In this document: positions 9,401-17,675 of the stretch, piece by piece
Position numbering within the stretch: the stretch's first letter is position 1
Layout: each line of letters starts with the position of its first letter
Assembly: GCA_001247695.2 (NCBI GenBank)
Contig: LGRX02027270.1
Span: 1 to 64,000, forward strand
Length of the DNA: 64,000 nt
Reading direction: 5' to 3'
DNA from: Cymbomonas tetramitiformis
Lineage: Eukaryota > Chlorophyta > Pyramimonadophyceae > Pyramimonadales > Pyramimonadaceae
Position numbers and translations under genes: made by a program
The notes under the pieces: generated by a model
The model's database searches: none
What the model saw: the letters and a program-made list of their open reading frames with translations, nothing else
What the model was told of the DNA's origin: nothing

Positions 9401-10537
9401 TGATTTCGAACGAGTATCTAAAAATGCAACGATGTTGGTAATTGGTTCAAAATGTTCTTCGTCAGCGTCATAACATATAAAGTATACATTTTTGTCATCA
9501 TCAAATGTTAGATTGTCACCACTAGGATAAATTTTACGTTGTCCAACAACGCTATGCTCTTGATACACAACAATATGAGCATTTAACGCTTTCTCATATA
9601 TTGGAGTGTCTCTCAAAACATCAATTTGTTTATGAGGCTCAATACCGACTAATTTTCTTATTTCATTTCCTAATTTTGTTCGTGTTTGTGGTCTTTTTGC
9701 GTGAGTAAGTGTTTTCCAAAATGTTTTGTTGGTTTCTTTACAATGTAAATGTTGCAAAATAGCTAAAGAAATGTCGAAACATTGATTATTATTGTTATTC
9801 AATGTAATGCAACTTTTCTTCTTAAACCGTTCATGTTTGTTCCTCGATTGTGGATTTGCCGAACCTCCTCTAATAGCCTTAACGGTATGAACAAAAAGAG
9901 TAATACTTTTAATAAACCCATGTTCTTTTAACTTTTCAGATTGAGCTATTTTTTCAATAGCTTTCTGCAAATTTTCAGGATGATATCCTAAATAAATGTC
10001 ATCATTTTTTATTGAATAATTATCTTCAAATTGTAATTCAAATGATATCAATTGTTTGTCACCACTCGATGCTTCGGGCACGAACCTTCGTAAACCTTTA
10101 ATTTCAAACAAATTAAAATCTATTGGACCGTAAATTTCTTTTCTAGTTTTGAATTTATCGATATACTCGGTGCGTTTACTTTTTTTAATTTCTTTGATAT
10201 TTTTTATATCAGTCTTTACATTATTTACGAATTTTTGAACCTTTTCAGTTTTCTTTTTATTTATATTTTTTCGTGAAATTTCTCGGTATTTTTTTAAAGT
10301 TTTAGATTTTTCATCATATTTGTTTTTAATTTCTTTTTTCAACGATTTTTCATAATCATTTTTTGTCACAATTTCTTTTGATTTTTTTCTTTTATTTATT
10401 ATTTTAAAAGATTGTACAATGTCTTTCAATTCAGCGATATCTTTTTTAGTTTTGGCATTTTTCATTTCAATCTCGATTGCTTTCCATTGTGAAGGTGTTA
10501 ATTTGATGTTTGAGGTGTTAAGTGTGGACATGGGCAA
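6474..10537 (-). pseudogene. Protein-primed family B DNA polymerase, multiply disrupted
   Basis: The replicative polymerase of Polintons. Reading right to left: a Lys-rich N-terminal region, a conserved region with NNNQCFDISLAIL, paired zinc-finger-like cysteines (CPRCFSTKC... CKKC), exonuclease motif I (FFDFE at about 9090-9104), exonuclease regions (HNGKAYDFLL), polymerase motif A (DFTSLYP), motif B (NSLWGK) and motif C (YTDTDS). The frame is broken by an in-frame TGA at 9236-9238 and by shifts near 7735-7770, 7490, 7380, 7315 and 6650. All core motifs survive, so decay is recent or some breaks are assembly errors. The true C-terminal frame ends at 6474, tail to tail with integrase. Confidence 0.88.
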
Positions 10538-10604
10538 GGTTTTATAATATATATAGAAGATTATTTCTTTAAATTAAACTAGGTTAGTACATTGCACTAA
10601 AAAT

Positions 10605-10880
10605 CTACAACAATTTTGAGTATTGTGATAATAATTCGTATTGTTTCGGTATGTCGAATGATGATTTTTTAAGAGCTTGAATCATGTCATCAATAGTAAT
10701 ATTGTACAATTTAACGGAATTTGCTTTTATAGGTAAACCTCTTTTAATTCGTAAATTTAATATACGTTGTTTTAAAACTTTATCTTTATTATTCTTATAA
10801 TGTTTTGCGACATCTAAATTATTCTTTTCAGTTGATTTTTTATAATAAGTATTTCCAAACTTTGAAATTACCTTCTCCAT
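10605..10880 (-). CDS. Small basic protein upstream of polymerase (91 aa)
   Basis: Starts MEKVISKFGNTYYKKSTEKNN and contains VAKHYKNNKDKVLKQRIL, then IKRGLPIKANSVKLYNIT. It is Lys-rich and probably helical, compatible with a small DNA-binding or regulatory protein. It is transcribed in the same direction as the polymerase gene, 67 bases upstream of it, so the two may be co-expressed. I recall similar short HYKNN-type proteins in Polinton and algal-virus contexts but cannot give a firm family name. Confidence 0.6.
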   Translation of the reverse strand: MEKVISKFGNTYYKKSTEKNNLDVAKHYKNNKDKVLKQRILNLRIKRGLPIKANSVKLYNITIDDMIQALKKSSFDIPKQYELLSQYSKLL

Positions 10881-10939
10881 TATGTTGGATAATATATATT
10901 AACCAAAATTATTTTTTAAATTATTTAAAATTATATAGT

Positions 10940-11113
10940 ATGGACATTTTAAACAATTCATGTGATTTTCAAAGTTTTATAAGTGGATTGATATTAGTTA
11001 TAGGCGCAATATTTACCGGTATAAGATATTCGAGATGTGAAACTATCGATTCACCATGTATACATTGTAAGAGGAAAATATTAGAACAAGAAGAAAATAC
11101 TATTAATGTTTAG
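10940..11113 (+). CDS. Small single-pass membrane protein (57 aa)
   Basis: The start is taken at ATG 10940, just after ATTATATAGT. The N-terminal 12 residues are polar, then FISGLILVIGAIFTGI (about residues 13-28) is a clear hydrophobic segment, followed by a Cys pair (SPCIHCKRK) and an acidic tail. This looks like a membrane-anchored protein with a possible metal-binding CxxC outside the membrane. It is divergent from the gene at 10605. No homologue is visible in the other elements, which lack this region here. Confidence 0.55.
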   Translation: MDILNNSCDFQSFISGLILVIGAIFTGIRYSRCETIDSPCIHCKRKILEQEENTINV

Positions 11114-11156
11114 AAATTTTAATTTCTTTTTATATCTATTATATTCTAATAAAACA

Positions 11157-11611
11157 ATGGGTTACCGCAAAGGAGAAAAAATCGACAGATGAAGCAACTT
11201 TAGAAAGACTGAAAAATGCAAGATTAAAAGCTTTAGAAGTAAGAAAACAAAAAGCTGAAGAAAAAAAAAATATCAAAATAGCAAAAGATCTTGAAAAACA
11301 AAAAGAAATATTAGATGCAAAAGAAGTTATTAAAAATCACCAAAAACCGGAAAAGGACGAAATTGAAATTCAACCGGAAGTAAAAAAAGAAGTTGTGAAA
11401 AAAAAAAAGTACAAATAAAAAACCAAAAGTTATTATTGAGGAAATACATGAAAGTTCTAGTTCTAGCGAAAGCGAACCGGAAGTTATAGTTAAAAAGAAA
11501 AGAATTTCCAAAAAAAGAAATAATAAAGATATAGATAATAGCCCTCAATCACCTCAACAAACAAATACTCATTATGATAAAGCTTATAGAAGTTTATTTC
11601 CGGAACTTTAA
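11157..11611 (+). pseudogene. Charged coiled-coil protein, two frameshifts
   Basis: Three overlapping frames together encode a highly charged coiled-coil protein: a Lys/Glu-rich helix (ATLERLKNARLKALEVRKQK), then a Ser/Glu linker (ESSSSSESEPEV) and a tail ending YRSLFPEL. Breaks lie just after the ATG at 11157 (near an A run at about 11180) and in the A11 run at about 11400-11412. The last frame stops at 11609-11611, 18 bases before the ATPase ATG. The location upstream of the ATPase suggests a virion or packaging role. The frameshifts in homopolymers could be slippage or sequencing error. Confidence 0.6.
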
Positions 11612-11629
11612 TATTAATAGAAAACTTAA

Positions 11630-12541
11630 ATGTTACAAACTCAAAAATTAAAAAATAAAGATTATGAAATTAAATTACCGAAAGGCGGTGCTTTCAATAT
11701 AAATACGGACCCAGATTTTATTAATATGCATTCCGTTATATTGGCGGTGGCAAAACGAGGTGTAGGTAAAACTTGCAGCTTTTCTAATTTATTAAGATTA
11801 ATGAAAAAAAATAATGTATTAGACCGTTTAATTTTAGTTAGTCCTACTTACCATAATAATGCACATTATTTTAAAGATTTGCCATTGGATAATGAAGACA
11901 TATTAGAACCTACAATAGATGCACCACAAAAAATAGAGGACATTCTGGATACCGAAGCTCAAGAGTATGAAGAATATCATGAAAAGTTAAAGAGATGGAA
12001 AAAATTAAATAAAATGTTAAAAGATAAAACAAAATCAATTCATGATATTCCCAATGAATTATTGATTGAATTTGAGGACACAATGTATAACCCACCGGAA
12101 CATAAGTATAATGGTAAAAAGCCAATTATTGTGGTATTTTTTGATGATGTCCAAGGTAATGACATCATGTTACCACGTGCTAAATTAAATCAACTTGTAA
12201 CTACACACCGTCATAAAGGTAAATTAAAAAATGGTGCCTTGGGAGTTACTTTATTATTTGCTACTCAAAATTATACAAGTAACCAAATGGGATTAAATAA
12301 AAGTATTCGGGGAAATTTAACTCATTTATTAGTTTTCAAAAATAAAAATATCAAAGAATTAGAGAAAATTGCGGAAGAGTGTTCGGGCGAAATAAATCAA
12401 GATACCTTTTTCCAAGTTTATGACAAAGCTATTCAAAACCCTCATGACTTTTTATTTATTGATCTACATAAAAAGCCCACACATCCAAGTGGCTTCCGTA
12501 GGAATTTCAATGAATTTATTATTCCAAATACTTCAGATTAA
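11630..12541 (+). CDS. FtsK/HerA-like DNA-packaging ATPase (303 aa)
   Basis: The A32-type ATPase that pumps viral DNA into the capsid. Walker A is at residues 41-48 (AKRGVGKT) and Walker B at about 166-173 (IIVVFFDD); a downstream LLFATQNY segment (about 210-217) fits the sensor region of the family. Length is typical for virophage, Polinton and adintovirus packaging ATPases. The frame is complete. In B it directly precedes the accessory cassette. No other copy occurs in the window because the other elements are truncated or deleted in this region. Confidence 0.9.
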   Translation: MLQTQKLKNKDYEIKLPKGGAFNINTDPDFINMHSVILAVAKRGVGKTCSFSNLLRLMKKNNVLDRLILVSPTYHNNAHYFKDLPLDNEDILEPTIDAPQKIEDILDTEAQEYEEYHEKLKRWKKLNKMLKDKTKSIHDIPNELLIEFEDTMYNPPEHKYNGKKPIIVVFFDDVQGNDIMLPRAKLNQLVTTHRHKGKLKNGALGVTLLFATQNYTSNQMGLNKSIRGNLTHLLVFKNKNIKELEKIAEECSGEINQDTFFQVYDKAIQNPHDFLFIDLHKKPTHPSGFRRNFNEFIIPNTSD

Positions 12542-12740
12542 AATCACAAACTATTAAATATATATGCAGTGTGTATGTCACTATTACTTATGCAGTGTCT
12601 CTATTACTTTCAACTTATGTATGTATGTATGTATGCAGTGTCTTTACCACTATCAAGTATGTATGCAAATATGCAGTATTTCTGTCAGTTTTTATGTGTG
12701 CAGTCAATGCAGAATGATTCCTCAGCCGTTGTCAAGCAGT
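12542..12740. repeat. Low-complexity TATGCAGTGTCT-type repeats at cassette edge
   Basis: Irregular copies of TATGCAGTGTCT and TATGTATGTATG with TATTACT/TACCACT spacers fill the 200 bases after the ATPase stop. The stretch marks the switch from AT-rich Polinton sequence to the cassette of balanced GC content. Element G has a different tandem repeat at the matching edge (62676-62745). Confidence 0.65.
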
Positions 12741-12789
12741 TGTAACAAAACTTTTCGCCACACTTATAGCAAAGTCCCCAAGAATATTT

Positions 12790-13755
12790 TCAAAACACAA
12801 GGTCCTCGTTCTCAACATGGTCCTTGGTAAAAACGTTTTTTTCGGCAGCAGTGCACTGTAGAACTTTGTCACACCTTTCACAAGAAATAGTTTCTGTCGA
12901 TTCTGTCTCAAAGCCACAAGTTTTGCAGAAGTAAACTGTAGGTTCCCCAACTTTAGTTTTGAGAACTTCACACCGATTGCATACAGGTTTGTTACAAGTA
13001 TAGCAACAAGCCCAACCAAAGTTTTCAAAGGTAGAAAAAGCTTCTGCAAAGTCAAACTCTTCTGTATCAAACAGTAAATCGTCATACACGGTCTTAGAAA
13101 GGGAGACTGTTTCTACACAGTCAATACACTTGACAGAAACTTTATCACCTGTAATATGCTGACAAGTCGGGCACATATACTTGTAACCTTTATCAAAACC
13201 AAGGTCAACATCAGCAAACTCTGCCAGAGGTAATAAAATACTGTGTAACTCTCTTGTTGTGAAGTCATAGCCAATAAAACCAAAGTCCTCTATTGCTTGA
13301 CGGACATTATCCGCTGAAAAATATCTGCTGAAGTTACAAAAATCACACTTTAAAGCTGTCGGTGAATAACTCTCGGTAACCTGAGAATCGGAAAGCTGTT
13401 CTTGAGAATCGGTTAGCTCTTCTTGAGAATTCGTCACCTGAGAATCGGTTAGCTCTTCTTGAGAATTGGTATCCTTGTCAAACTCATACTTTTCGAAGCA
13501 AGGACCACAACAAGGAAAAGTAAGACCTTTGGCAGAAAAAGACTTGTAACCTATTGCCGCAAGTACGAAACCGGCATGCGAAGACTTCTTGAGCTCAGCA
13601 AAAGTGACGATGCTGCCAGGCTCAACAGAGTTTAGAATTTTTGCAACCACTTCCTCCTTGTAAAGCTCGGTAATATCATCGGTCTTAACCTCTTTCTTCT
13701 TACGACATAATACACACTCCACCTCACAAAAAACAGACTGTTGAGAGTCGCTCAT
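12790..13755 (-). CDS. Zinc-rich accessory protein with SQ cluster (321 aa)
   Basis: Starts MSDSQQSVFCEVECVLCRKK. It has about eight CxxC-type pairs (CVLC, CDFC, CPTC, CIDC, CYTC with CNRC, CKTC, CERC), enough for roughly four zinc sites. Between the first two zinc regions, residues about 97-127 hold a run of repeated DSQ/NSQ motifs, the pattern of an SQ cluster recognised by ATM/ATR-type kinases. GC content and codon use differ from the neighbouring Polinton genes. Its start is 4 bases from the stop of the gene at 13760, so the two form a minus-strand operon-like pair. The family is unknown; a nuclear regulatory role is inferred. Confidence 0.7.
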   Translation of the reverse strand: MSDSQQSVFCEVECVLCRKKKEVKTDDITELYKEEVVAKILNSVEPGSIVTFAELKKSSHAGFVLAAIGYKSFSAKGLTFPCCGPCFEKYEFDKDTNSQEELTDSQVTNSQEELTDSQEQLSDSQVTESYSPTALKCDFCNFSRYFSADNVRQAIEDFGFIGYDFTTRELHSILLPLAEFADVDLGFDKGYKYMCPTCQHITGDKVSVKCIDCVETVSLSKTVYDDLLFDTEEFDFAEAFSTFENFGWACCYTCNKPVCNRCEVLKTKVGEPTVYFCKTCGFETESTETISCERCDKVLQCTAAEKNVFTKDHVENEDLVF

Positions 13756-13759
13756 ATTC

Positions 13760-14524
13760 TTATTTGTTGTACGATTTTGTATCGACGGTTTTCCAAGGCT
13801 CTAAATCTTCTTTAGTCGGTTCGACGTAATCGGCTAGTTCTTTGGGTTCTTCGCTGTAAGAAAAACCTGCAGTGTCAGCCAGGGAAGCAACGTTAGACGA
13901 TGAAGAACCTGGAGAAGGTGTATTCACATCGCCAAGTAAAATAGGGCTTTTAGAAGGTGCCGTTGGCGATTGAGAGGGTAGATAAAGACAACGTTTGCTA
14001 TTTAGAATTTTAGCTCCTAAGGACAAACTTTTTGTAAACTTTTCTTGCAAAGTCTCAAACTCTTTCTGGCGTTCAACTTCTTTCGTATTAAGTAGCTGTA
14101 AAGACGCATCGAAGTGTTCTATGGACGATTTGTGTGCTTTACTTTCCAGGTCACGCATGTTGTCAACAAAAAGAGTGTAGTTGGCTTGTGCAAAAGCAAA
14201 AGTGTAGTCTCTTTGTGCGTCAGCGGTCGACGCTGCTAATACATTGTTCAACAACTGTGCAATAGCCTTTGCTCCGTGTAACCGGAAAACAATCGGAAAA
14301 CAAGTTCGACATATAACATTTCTACACTTGCTATTGCAAAGAACTTGTTGTATTGGGGCATCTGGGTATAGACGAAAACTGGCTTCCGAAATGCCCGGAC
14401 ATAACAAAGACTGCCCTCGTTTACATATATATACTCCATCGGGAATACATTGCCCAGAAGAAACGTCATAATAATATTTTTTATTTTTTGGGAGCGGAAT
14501 CTCAACAATACAGGCACTGTCCAT
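13760..14524 (-). CDS. Cys- and coiled-coil-containing accessory protein (254 aa)
   Basis: Starts MDSACIVEIPLPKNKKYYYD. The N-terminal third has paired cysteines (CNSKCRNVICRTC, a CxxxCxxxxCxxC pattern), the middle third (about 105-170) is helical and charged like a coiled coil, and the C-terminal third is rich in Ser, Pro and acidic residues (SQSPTAPSKSPILLGD). It is the first gene of a minus-strand pair with 12790-13755 and is divergent from 14876 across a 350-base intergenic region. No named family is recognised. Confidence 0.65.
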   Translation of the reverse strand: MDSACIVEIPLPKNKKYYYDVSSGQCIPDGVYICKRGQSLLCPGISEASFRLYPDAPIQQVLCNSKCRNVICRTCFPIVFRLHGAKAIAQLLNNVLAASTADAQRDYTFAFAQANYTLFVDNMRDLESKAHKSSIEHFDASLQLLNTKEVERQKEFETLQEKFTKSLSLGAKILNSKRCLYLPSQSPTAPSKSPILLGDVNTPSPGSSSSNVASLADTAGFSYSEEPKELADYVEPTKEDLEPWKTVDTKSYNK

Positions 14525-14875
14525 GCTTACCTTTGCGCCGCCAAAAGAACTGACGTGAGTATTGGGTTTGTGGAATTACTTAGAAGCCGTAATGCAAGAA
14601 GGGCTACAGTACATGTACATATGGTATACACTTGACGTACGGGTCATATACGGTCATAGGGAATTACAGTCATACTTTTCATATTTAAGAAATATAAAAC
14701 AAACTTTTTCAACCACTGTAACCGTGTATGACCCGTACATCGACCGTAAGTCTCATGTGCTTGACTTATTCAATGTTCGATAATCGATATTCGATGTTTA
14801 TGTCGTTTACAAAAGAGTCTGAGGTTCTTGAAAGTATATGTAGGGTAAACTATTGTCTAAAATTCACAAGTAATT
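14525..14875. promoter_or_regulatory. Divergent intergenic region with 17-bp inverted repeat
   Basis: Gene-free 351 bases between divergent accessory genes. Arms at 14638-14654 (TACGGGTCATATACGGT) and 14721-14737 (ACCGTGTATGACCCGTA) are inverted copies with one mismatch, 66 bases apart. The spacing suggests paired operator sites or a regulatory hairpin rather than a terminator. A TATA-like TTTAAGAAATATAAAAC lies between the arms. The annotation as a bidirectional promoter is inferred. Confidence 0.5.
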
Positions 14876-15496
14876 ATGGCGAAAACACGCGGTACTGCAC
14901 GAAAGCAGTGCACACGCAAACCATGCGTATTATGCAGTAGGGATATCCGTGGTACTCCGTGGAACGCATCGCCAGTTGCACAAGGAGAGTGTTGTGAGTT
15001 ATGCTATGATAACAAGGTTGTTCCGGCTATTGCAAACCAAAATGCCGAGGCAGAAGCGGCTTCTTCCCGTGGGGTAAAACGTAGAAGGAAGTCCGATTCC
15101 GAACCCGAACCTTCTCCTAAAAAGAAGGTTAAGAAGAAACCTTTCCGACCGGTTGAGGGACCCGGTCCATCGGACAAGAAGCCACCTCCCCCTTCACCCG
15201 AACACGCCATGCGCCTCCGAACAAAAATAAAGACTGCTTACTTCAAGCAAACTTTAGGAGGTTGTAACATGCGTCAATCGGACGTTGCAACAAAGTATAA
15301 TAATATGGAGAAGCATGGTACAGCCGAGGAAAGGAAACAAAAACGTGTCATGGATACAGCGTTAGAAGGTTCGGAATCGGGAAACGTGTATTATGGCGTA
15401 CCGGGCAAAAAGCCTATGCAAAAGCTACCCCGTGACGATGAAAAGAAGGAAGAAGACAAAAATACTTCAGACGATGAGCGTGAAGAGGGCAAATAG
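14876..15496 (+). CDS. Accessory nuclear-type protein with histone-H3-like N-terminus (206 aa)
   Basis: The first residues, MAKTRGTARKQ, follow the H3 tail pattern ARTKQTARKS, keeping the TARK core with the residue matching K9 in register. Cys pairs CVLC and CCELC follow at about residues 18-43 (one zinc site). Residues about 67-100 form a strongly basic, nuclear-localisation-like stretch (VKRRRK, KKKVKKK) with Ser-Pro sites; the C-terminus is acidic (KEEDKNTSDDEREEGK). It is convergent with 15558. GC-balanced composition contrasts with the Polinton backbone. No named family is recognised; a chromatin-related role is inferred from the tail. Confidence 0.65.
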   Translation: MAKTRGTARKQCTRKPCVLCSRDIRGTPWNASPVAQGECCELCYDNKVVPAIANQNAEAEAASSRGVKRRRKSDSEPEPSPKKKVKKKPFRPVEGPGPSDKKPPPPSPEHAMRLRTKIKTAYFKQTLGGCNMRQSDVATKYNNMEKHGTAEERKQKRVMDTALEGSESGNVYYGVPGKKPMQKLPRDDEKKEEDKNTSDDEREEGK

Positions 15497-15557
15497 GCTA
15501 GTAATATACTAGAAGTTACAATAATAGCACTTTGTTTATGATATTGTATTTTTCTAT

Positions 15558-16112
15558 CTACTCATCGTCTATCCCTTCAGGGTAACGAAGCCTAGAATCG
15601 CTTGTAACAAGACACCCCCTACACGCATTTTGATATCTGTTTTGAAAACTTTCTGTGCGTTCGCTATCTGTCTCATAGAAATAGTGGAGCATACCCGATG
15701 TTACTCCTGCTTGCATATCCTGTACAAAATACTTGTGCGCACGATATATGCACGCTTTGCAGCCTAAGCGTTCGCATTTTGCACACTTAAATACTTGGTG
15801 CTCCTGTCGTCTCGCACAAAAAAAGTTTGTGCAACCTCGCGCGAGTTCTTTGGCAGTTTTTAAAGGGCGGTTGCGTTCAGAAGGAACAAATGCCGGTTGT
15901 ACTTCTACCGATTCTGTGGTTGTCTTACGGTATTTTTGCATCCGTTCGTCGCGTTCTCTTGCCCGCTTGTCTATTTTTTCAAGCAAGTCACGCACAACCT
16001 TCGTTCGTGGCAAAGGGGACGAAGGGGGCGATGCGCTTTCCGATTCCGTTGTTAGGTCAACGGTTTCCGGCTCTGCAACAATGGCTTGCTTGCTTTGACG
16101 GGTTCTTGGCAT
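15558..16112 (-). CDS. Zinc-cluster accessory protein with H3-like tail and SIM-like motif (184 aa)
   Basis: Begins MPRTRQSKQ, which again resembles an H3 tail (RTxQ in register), followed by ETVDLTTESES, the classic form of a SUMO-interacting motif: a short hydrophobic core (VDL) next to acidic and Ser residues. Residues about 30-60 are basic and helical. Then comes a Cys cluster (CTNFFC, then CAKCERLGCKAC) and a final CRGC. It lies at the right edge of the cassette, convergent with 14876. The CxxCxxxxCxxC core recurs in the cassette proteins at 12790 and, slightly altered, 13760. No named family is recognised. Confidence 0.65.
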   Translation of the reverse strand: MPRTRQSKQAIVAEPETVDLTTESESASPPSSPLPRTKVVRDLLEKIDKRARERDERMQKYRKTTTESVEVQPAFVPSERNRPLKTAKELARGCTNFFCARRQEHQVFKCAKCERLGCKACIYRAHKYFVQDMQAGVTSGMLHYFYETDSERTESFQNRYQNACRGCLVTSDSRLRYPEGIDDE

Positions 16113-16169
16113 TTTTTCGTAAGTATGTATAAACTGAAAGCGGAAAGTTTGTTTGTTGTTTTGTGCAAG

Positions 16170-17045
16170 TTATTTTCGACAACTTGCAACAGTCCTTTTA
16201 GAGGGGGGTCTGTCCCGTGCATTAGGTGTCATCAAAAAAAAATTTTGAGATTTTTTTTCCAAAAATATTTTTATGTAAAATTTTGCGCTGAATTCAAATA
16301 TGAACTTAAAATTTTCAAATTCTAAACTTGTTAGAAGATAATACATTTTTTCTTTACTAATGTTAAAAAAAGTCGAGTCTAATTCGATACCTATATATTT
16401 CCGGTTATTTTTTTTACACGCAATTAAACTTGAAGCGATGCCCATGAAGGGGTCACAAACGAGGTCACTTTCATTTGAATATGATTTTATTAAGTATTCC
16501 ATTAATTCGATCGGTTTACTACATGGATGTTTACTTTTATAATTTCCGTTCGAAAATTTTAAAACAGATTTTGGATATCGATAACCGTCTTCACATTTGG
16601 TAGGTAATCTTGCACAATGTTTGGTGTATATATTTGTAGTGTTTGCGCTTGATTTGTAATAAGGAATTCCCGGTGTTTTTTGTGGATTATATGTAGGTAA
16701 TTTCTTATAAAATACATATATCATTTCATGGCTTCTCAATGGCATTTTATTTGCATGAAAGAACCCTAAAGATACTGTTTTTTGATATACTAAATCATAC
16801 CTAAACCATAATTCATTACTTTGAATTATTTTGTAACCAAATTTACTAGTGGTTAAGAATATATAACAAGTTCGTTCTTTTCCAATACGCTTTAAATGTT
16901 TCCATAATAAACTCAGATTAATTTTTTCTTTATCCCATGTGCAATTAGTTTGATTGTAAGGAAGATCTAAAATGAATAAATCGACTGAATTGTCTTTTAA
17001 TTTTGGAAGTATATTAAAGCAATCATCATTATATATTTCGCACAT
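16170..17045 (-). CDS. DNA methyltransferase of the N4/N6 (beta-type) class
   Basis: Transfers a methyl group to adenine N6 or cytosine N4 in DNA. Motif IV is DLPY (residues 27-30) near the N-terminus and the SAM-binding motif follows late (DPFMG, 198-202, then KYIGIELD), the order typical of the N6_N4_Mtase family. The last 45 residues read into DNA of the accessory cassette (MTPNARDRPPSKRT), so the natural 3' end has probably been replaced where the cassette joins. The gene is divergent from 17092. A homologue lacking motif IV is at 43876. It may mark viral DNA; the specificity is unknown. Confidence 0.8.
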   Translation of the reverse strand: MCEIYNDDCFNILPKLKDNSVDLFILDLPYNQTNCTWDKEKINLSLLWKHLKRIGKERTCYIFLTTSKFGYKIIQSNELWFRYDLVYQKTVSLGFFHANKMPLRSHEMIYVFYKKLPTYNPQKTPGIPYYKSSANTTNIYTKHCARLPTKCEDGYRYPKSVLKFSNGNYKSKHPCSKPIELMEYLIKSYSNESDLVCDPFMGIASSLIACKKNNRKYIGIELDSTFFNISKEKMYYLLTSLEFENFKFIFEFSAKFYIKIFLEKKSQNFFLMTPNARDRPPSKRTVASCRK

Positions 17046-17091
17046 TGAATTAATACTTTTATATATTTATTTTATTATAAACAAATTTCAA

Positions 17092-17652
17092 ATGAGACCG
17101 CTATTAACCGACGCTTACACAAAAGAACAATGTTTAAAAATGATGGGAATAAATAATTTCCCAAATTCAAAAAAAATCTTTAAAAGTTATGGAAAACTTT
17201 CCCAAACAAATTATAGTATTACGGCTCCAAGTCAAAATTCTGAACTTTTTTATTTTGATTTAACAAATGGCGTAATTAATCCAATACATTTAACCAAAGA
17301 ATTAAAACATGATTTTGAGTTTCCAAAATATATTTTTAAACCACCACCACCTAAATCACCACCTATAGATTTTGAAGAAGAAGAAGAATTATTAAGTGAA
17401 ATTGATACTCAAGAAATTAATTCAAACCTAAGAAATTTGCAAGAGGATTTAAAAAAATCTCCAATAACACCCGAAAATCAAGACGAAAGTGGTCCATCTT
17501 CAAGAACATTTGTTAATCCATTATTAAGGCAAGCTTTATTTTCATCACAAAGAGATACCGACATTATCACCGGTGTTCAAAGAAGAAATCCTACAAGCCC
17601 AAATCGAAATTTTTCTCCGGCAAAAACACGTTCTCAAACCAACTTAGATTAA
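17092..17652 (+). CDS. Core or minor-capsid-type protein (186 aa)
   Basis: The start is taken at ATG 17092 (MRPLLTDAYTKEQCLKM), which aligns with the homologue at 41663-42337. The conserved N-terminal third contains SKKIFKSYGKLSQTNYSITA and APSQNSELFY; the rest is proline-rich and acidic, with a repeated block NPLLRQALFSS. It opens the run of late genes that leads to the MCP. Low complexity and position suggest an internal virion protein. I do not recognise a named family. Confidence 0.65.
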   Translation: MRPLLTDAYTKEQCLKMMGINNFPNSKKIFKSYGKLSQTNYSITAPSQNSELFYFDLTNGVINPIHLTKELKHDFEFPKYIFKPPPPKSPPIDFEEEEELLSEIDTQEINSNLRNLQEDLKKSPITPENQDESGPSSRTFVNPLLRQALFSSQRDTDIITGVQRRNPTSPNRNFSPAKTRSQTNLD

Positions 17653-17675
17653 AATTTTGTAATGTTATAAATTAT

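Noticed and set aside
12732..13085. 117-aa minus-strand ORF overlapping the SQ-cluster gene
   Set aside because: Shadow in another frame; the 321-residue frame has the zinc pattern and proper start.
15733..16132. Plus-strand ORFs opposite the 184-aa zinc-cluster gene
   Set aside because: Antisense shadows with no motif; the minus frame has the ordered Cys cluster.
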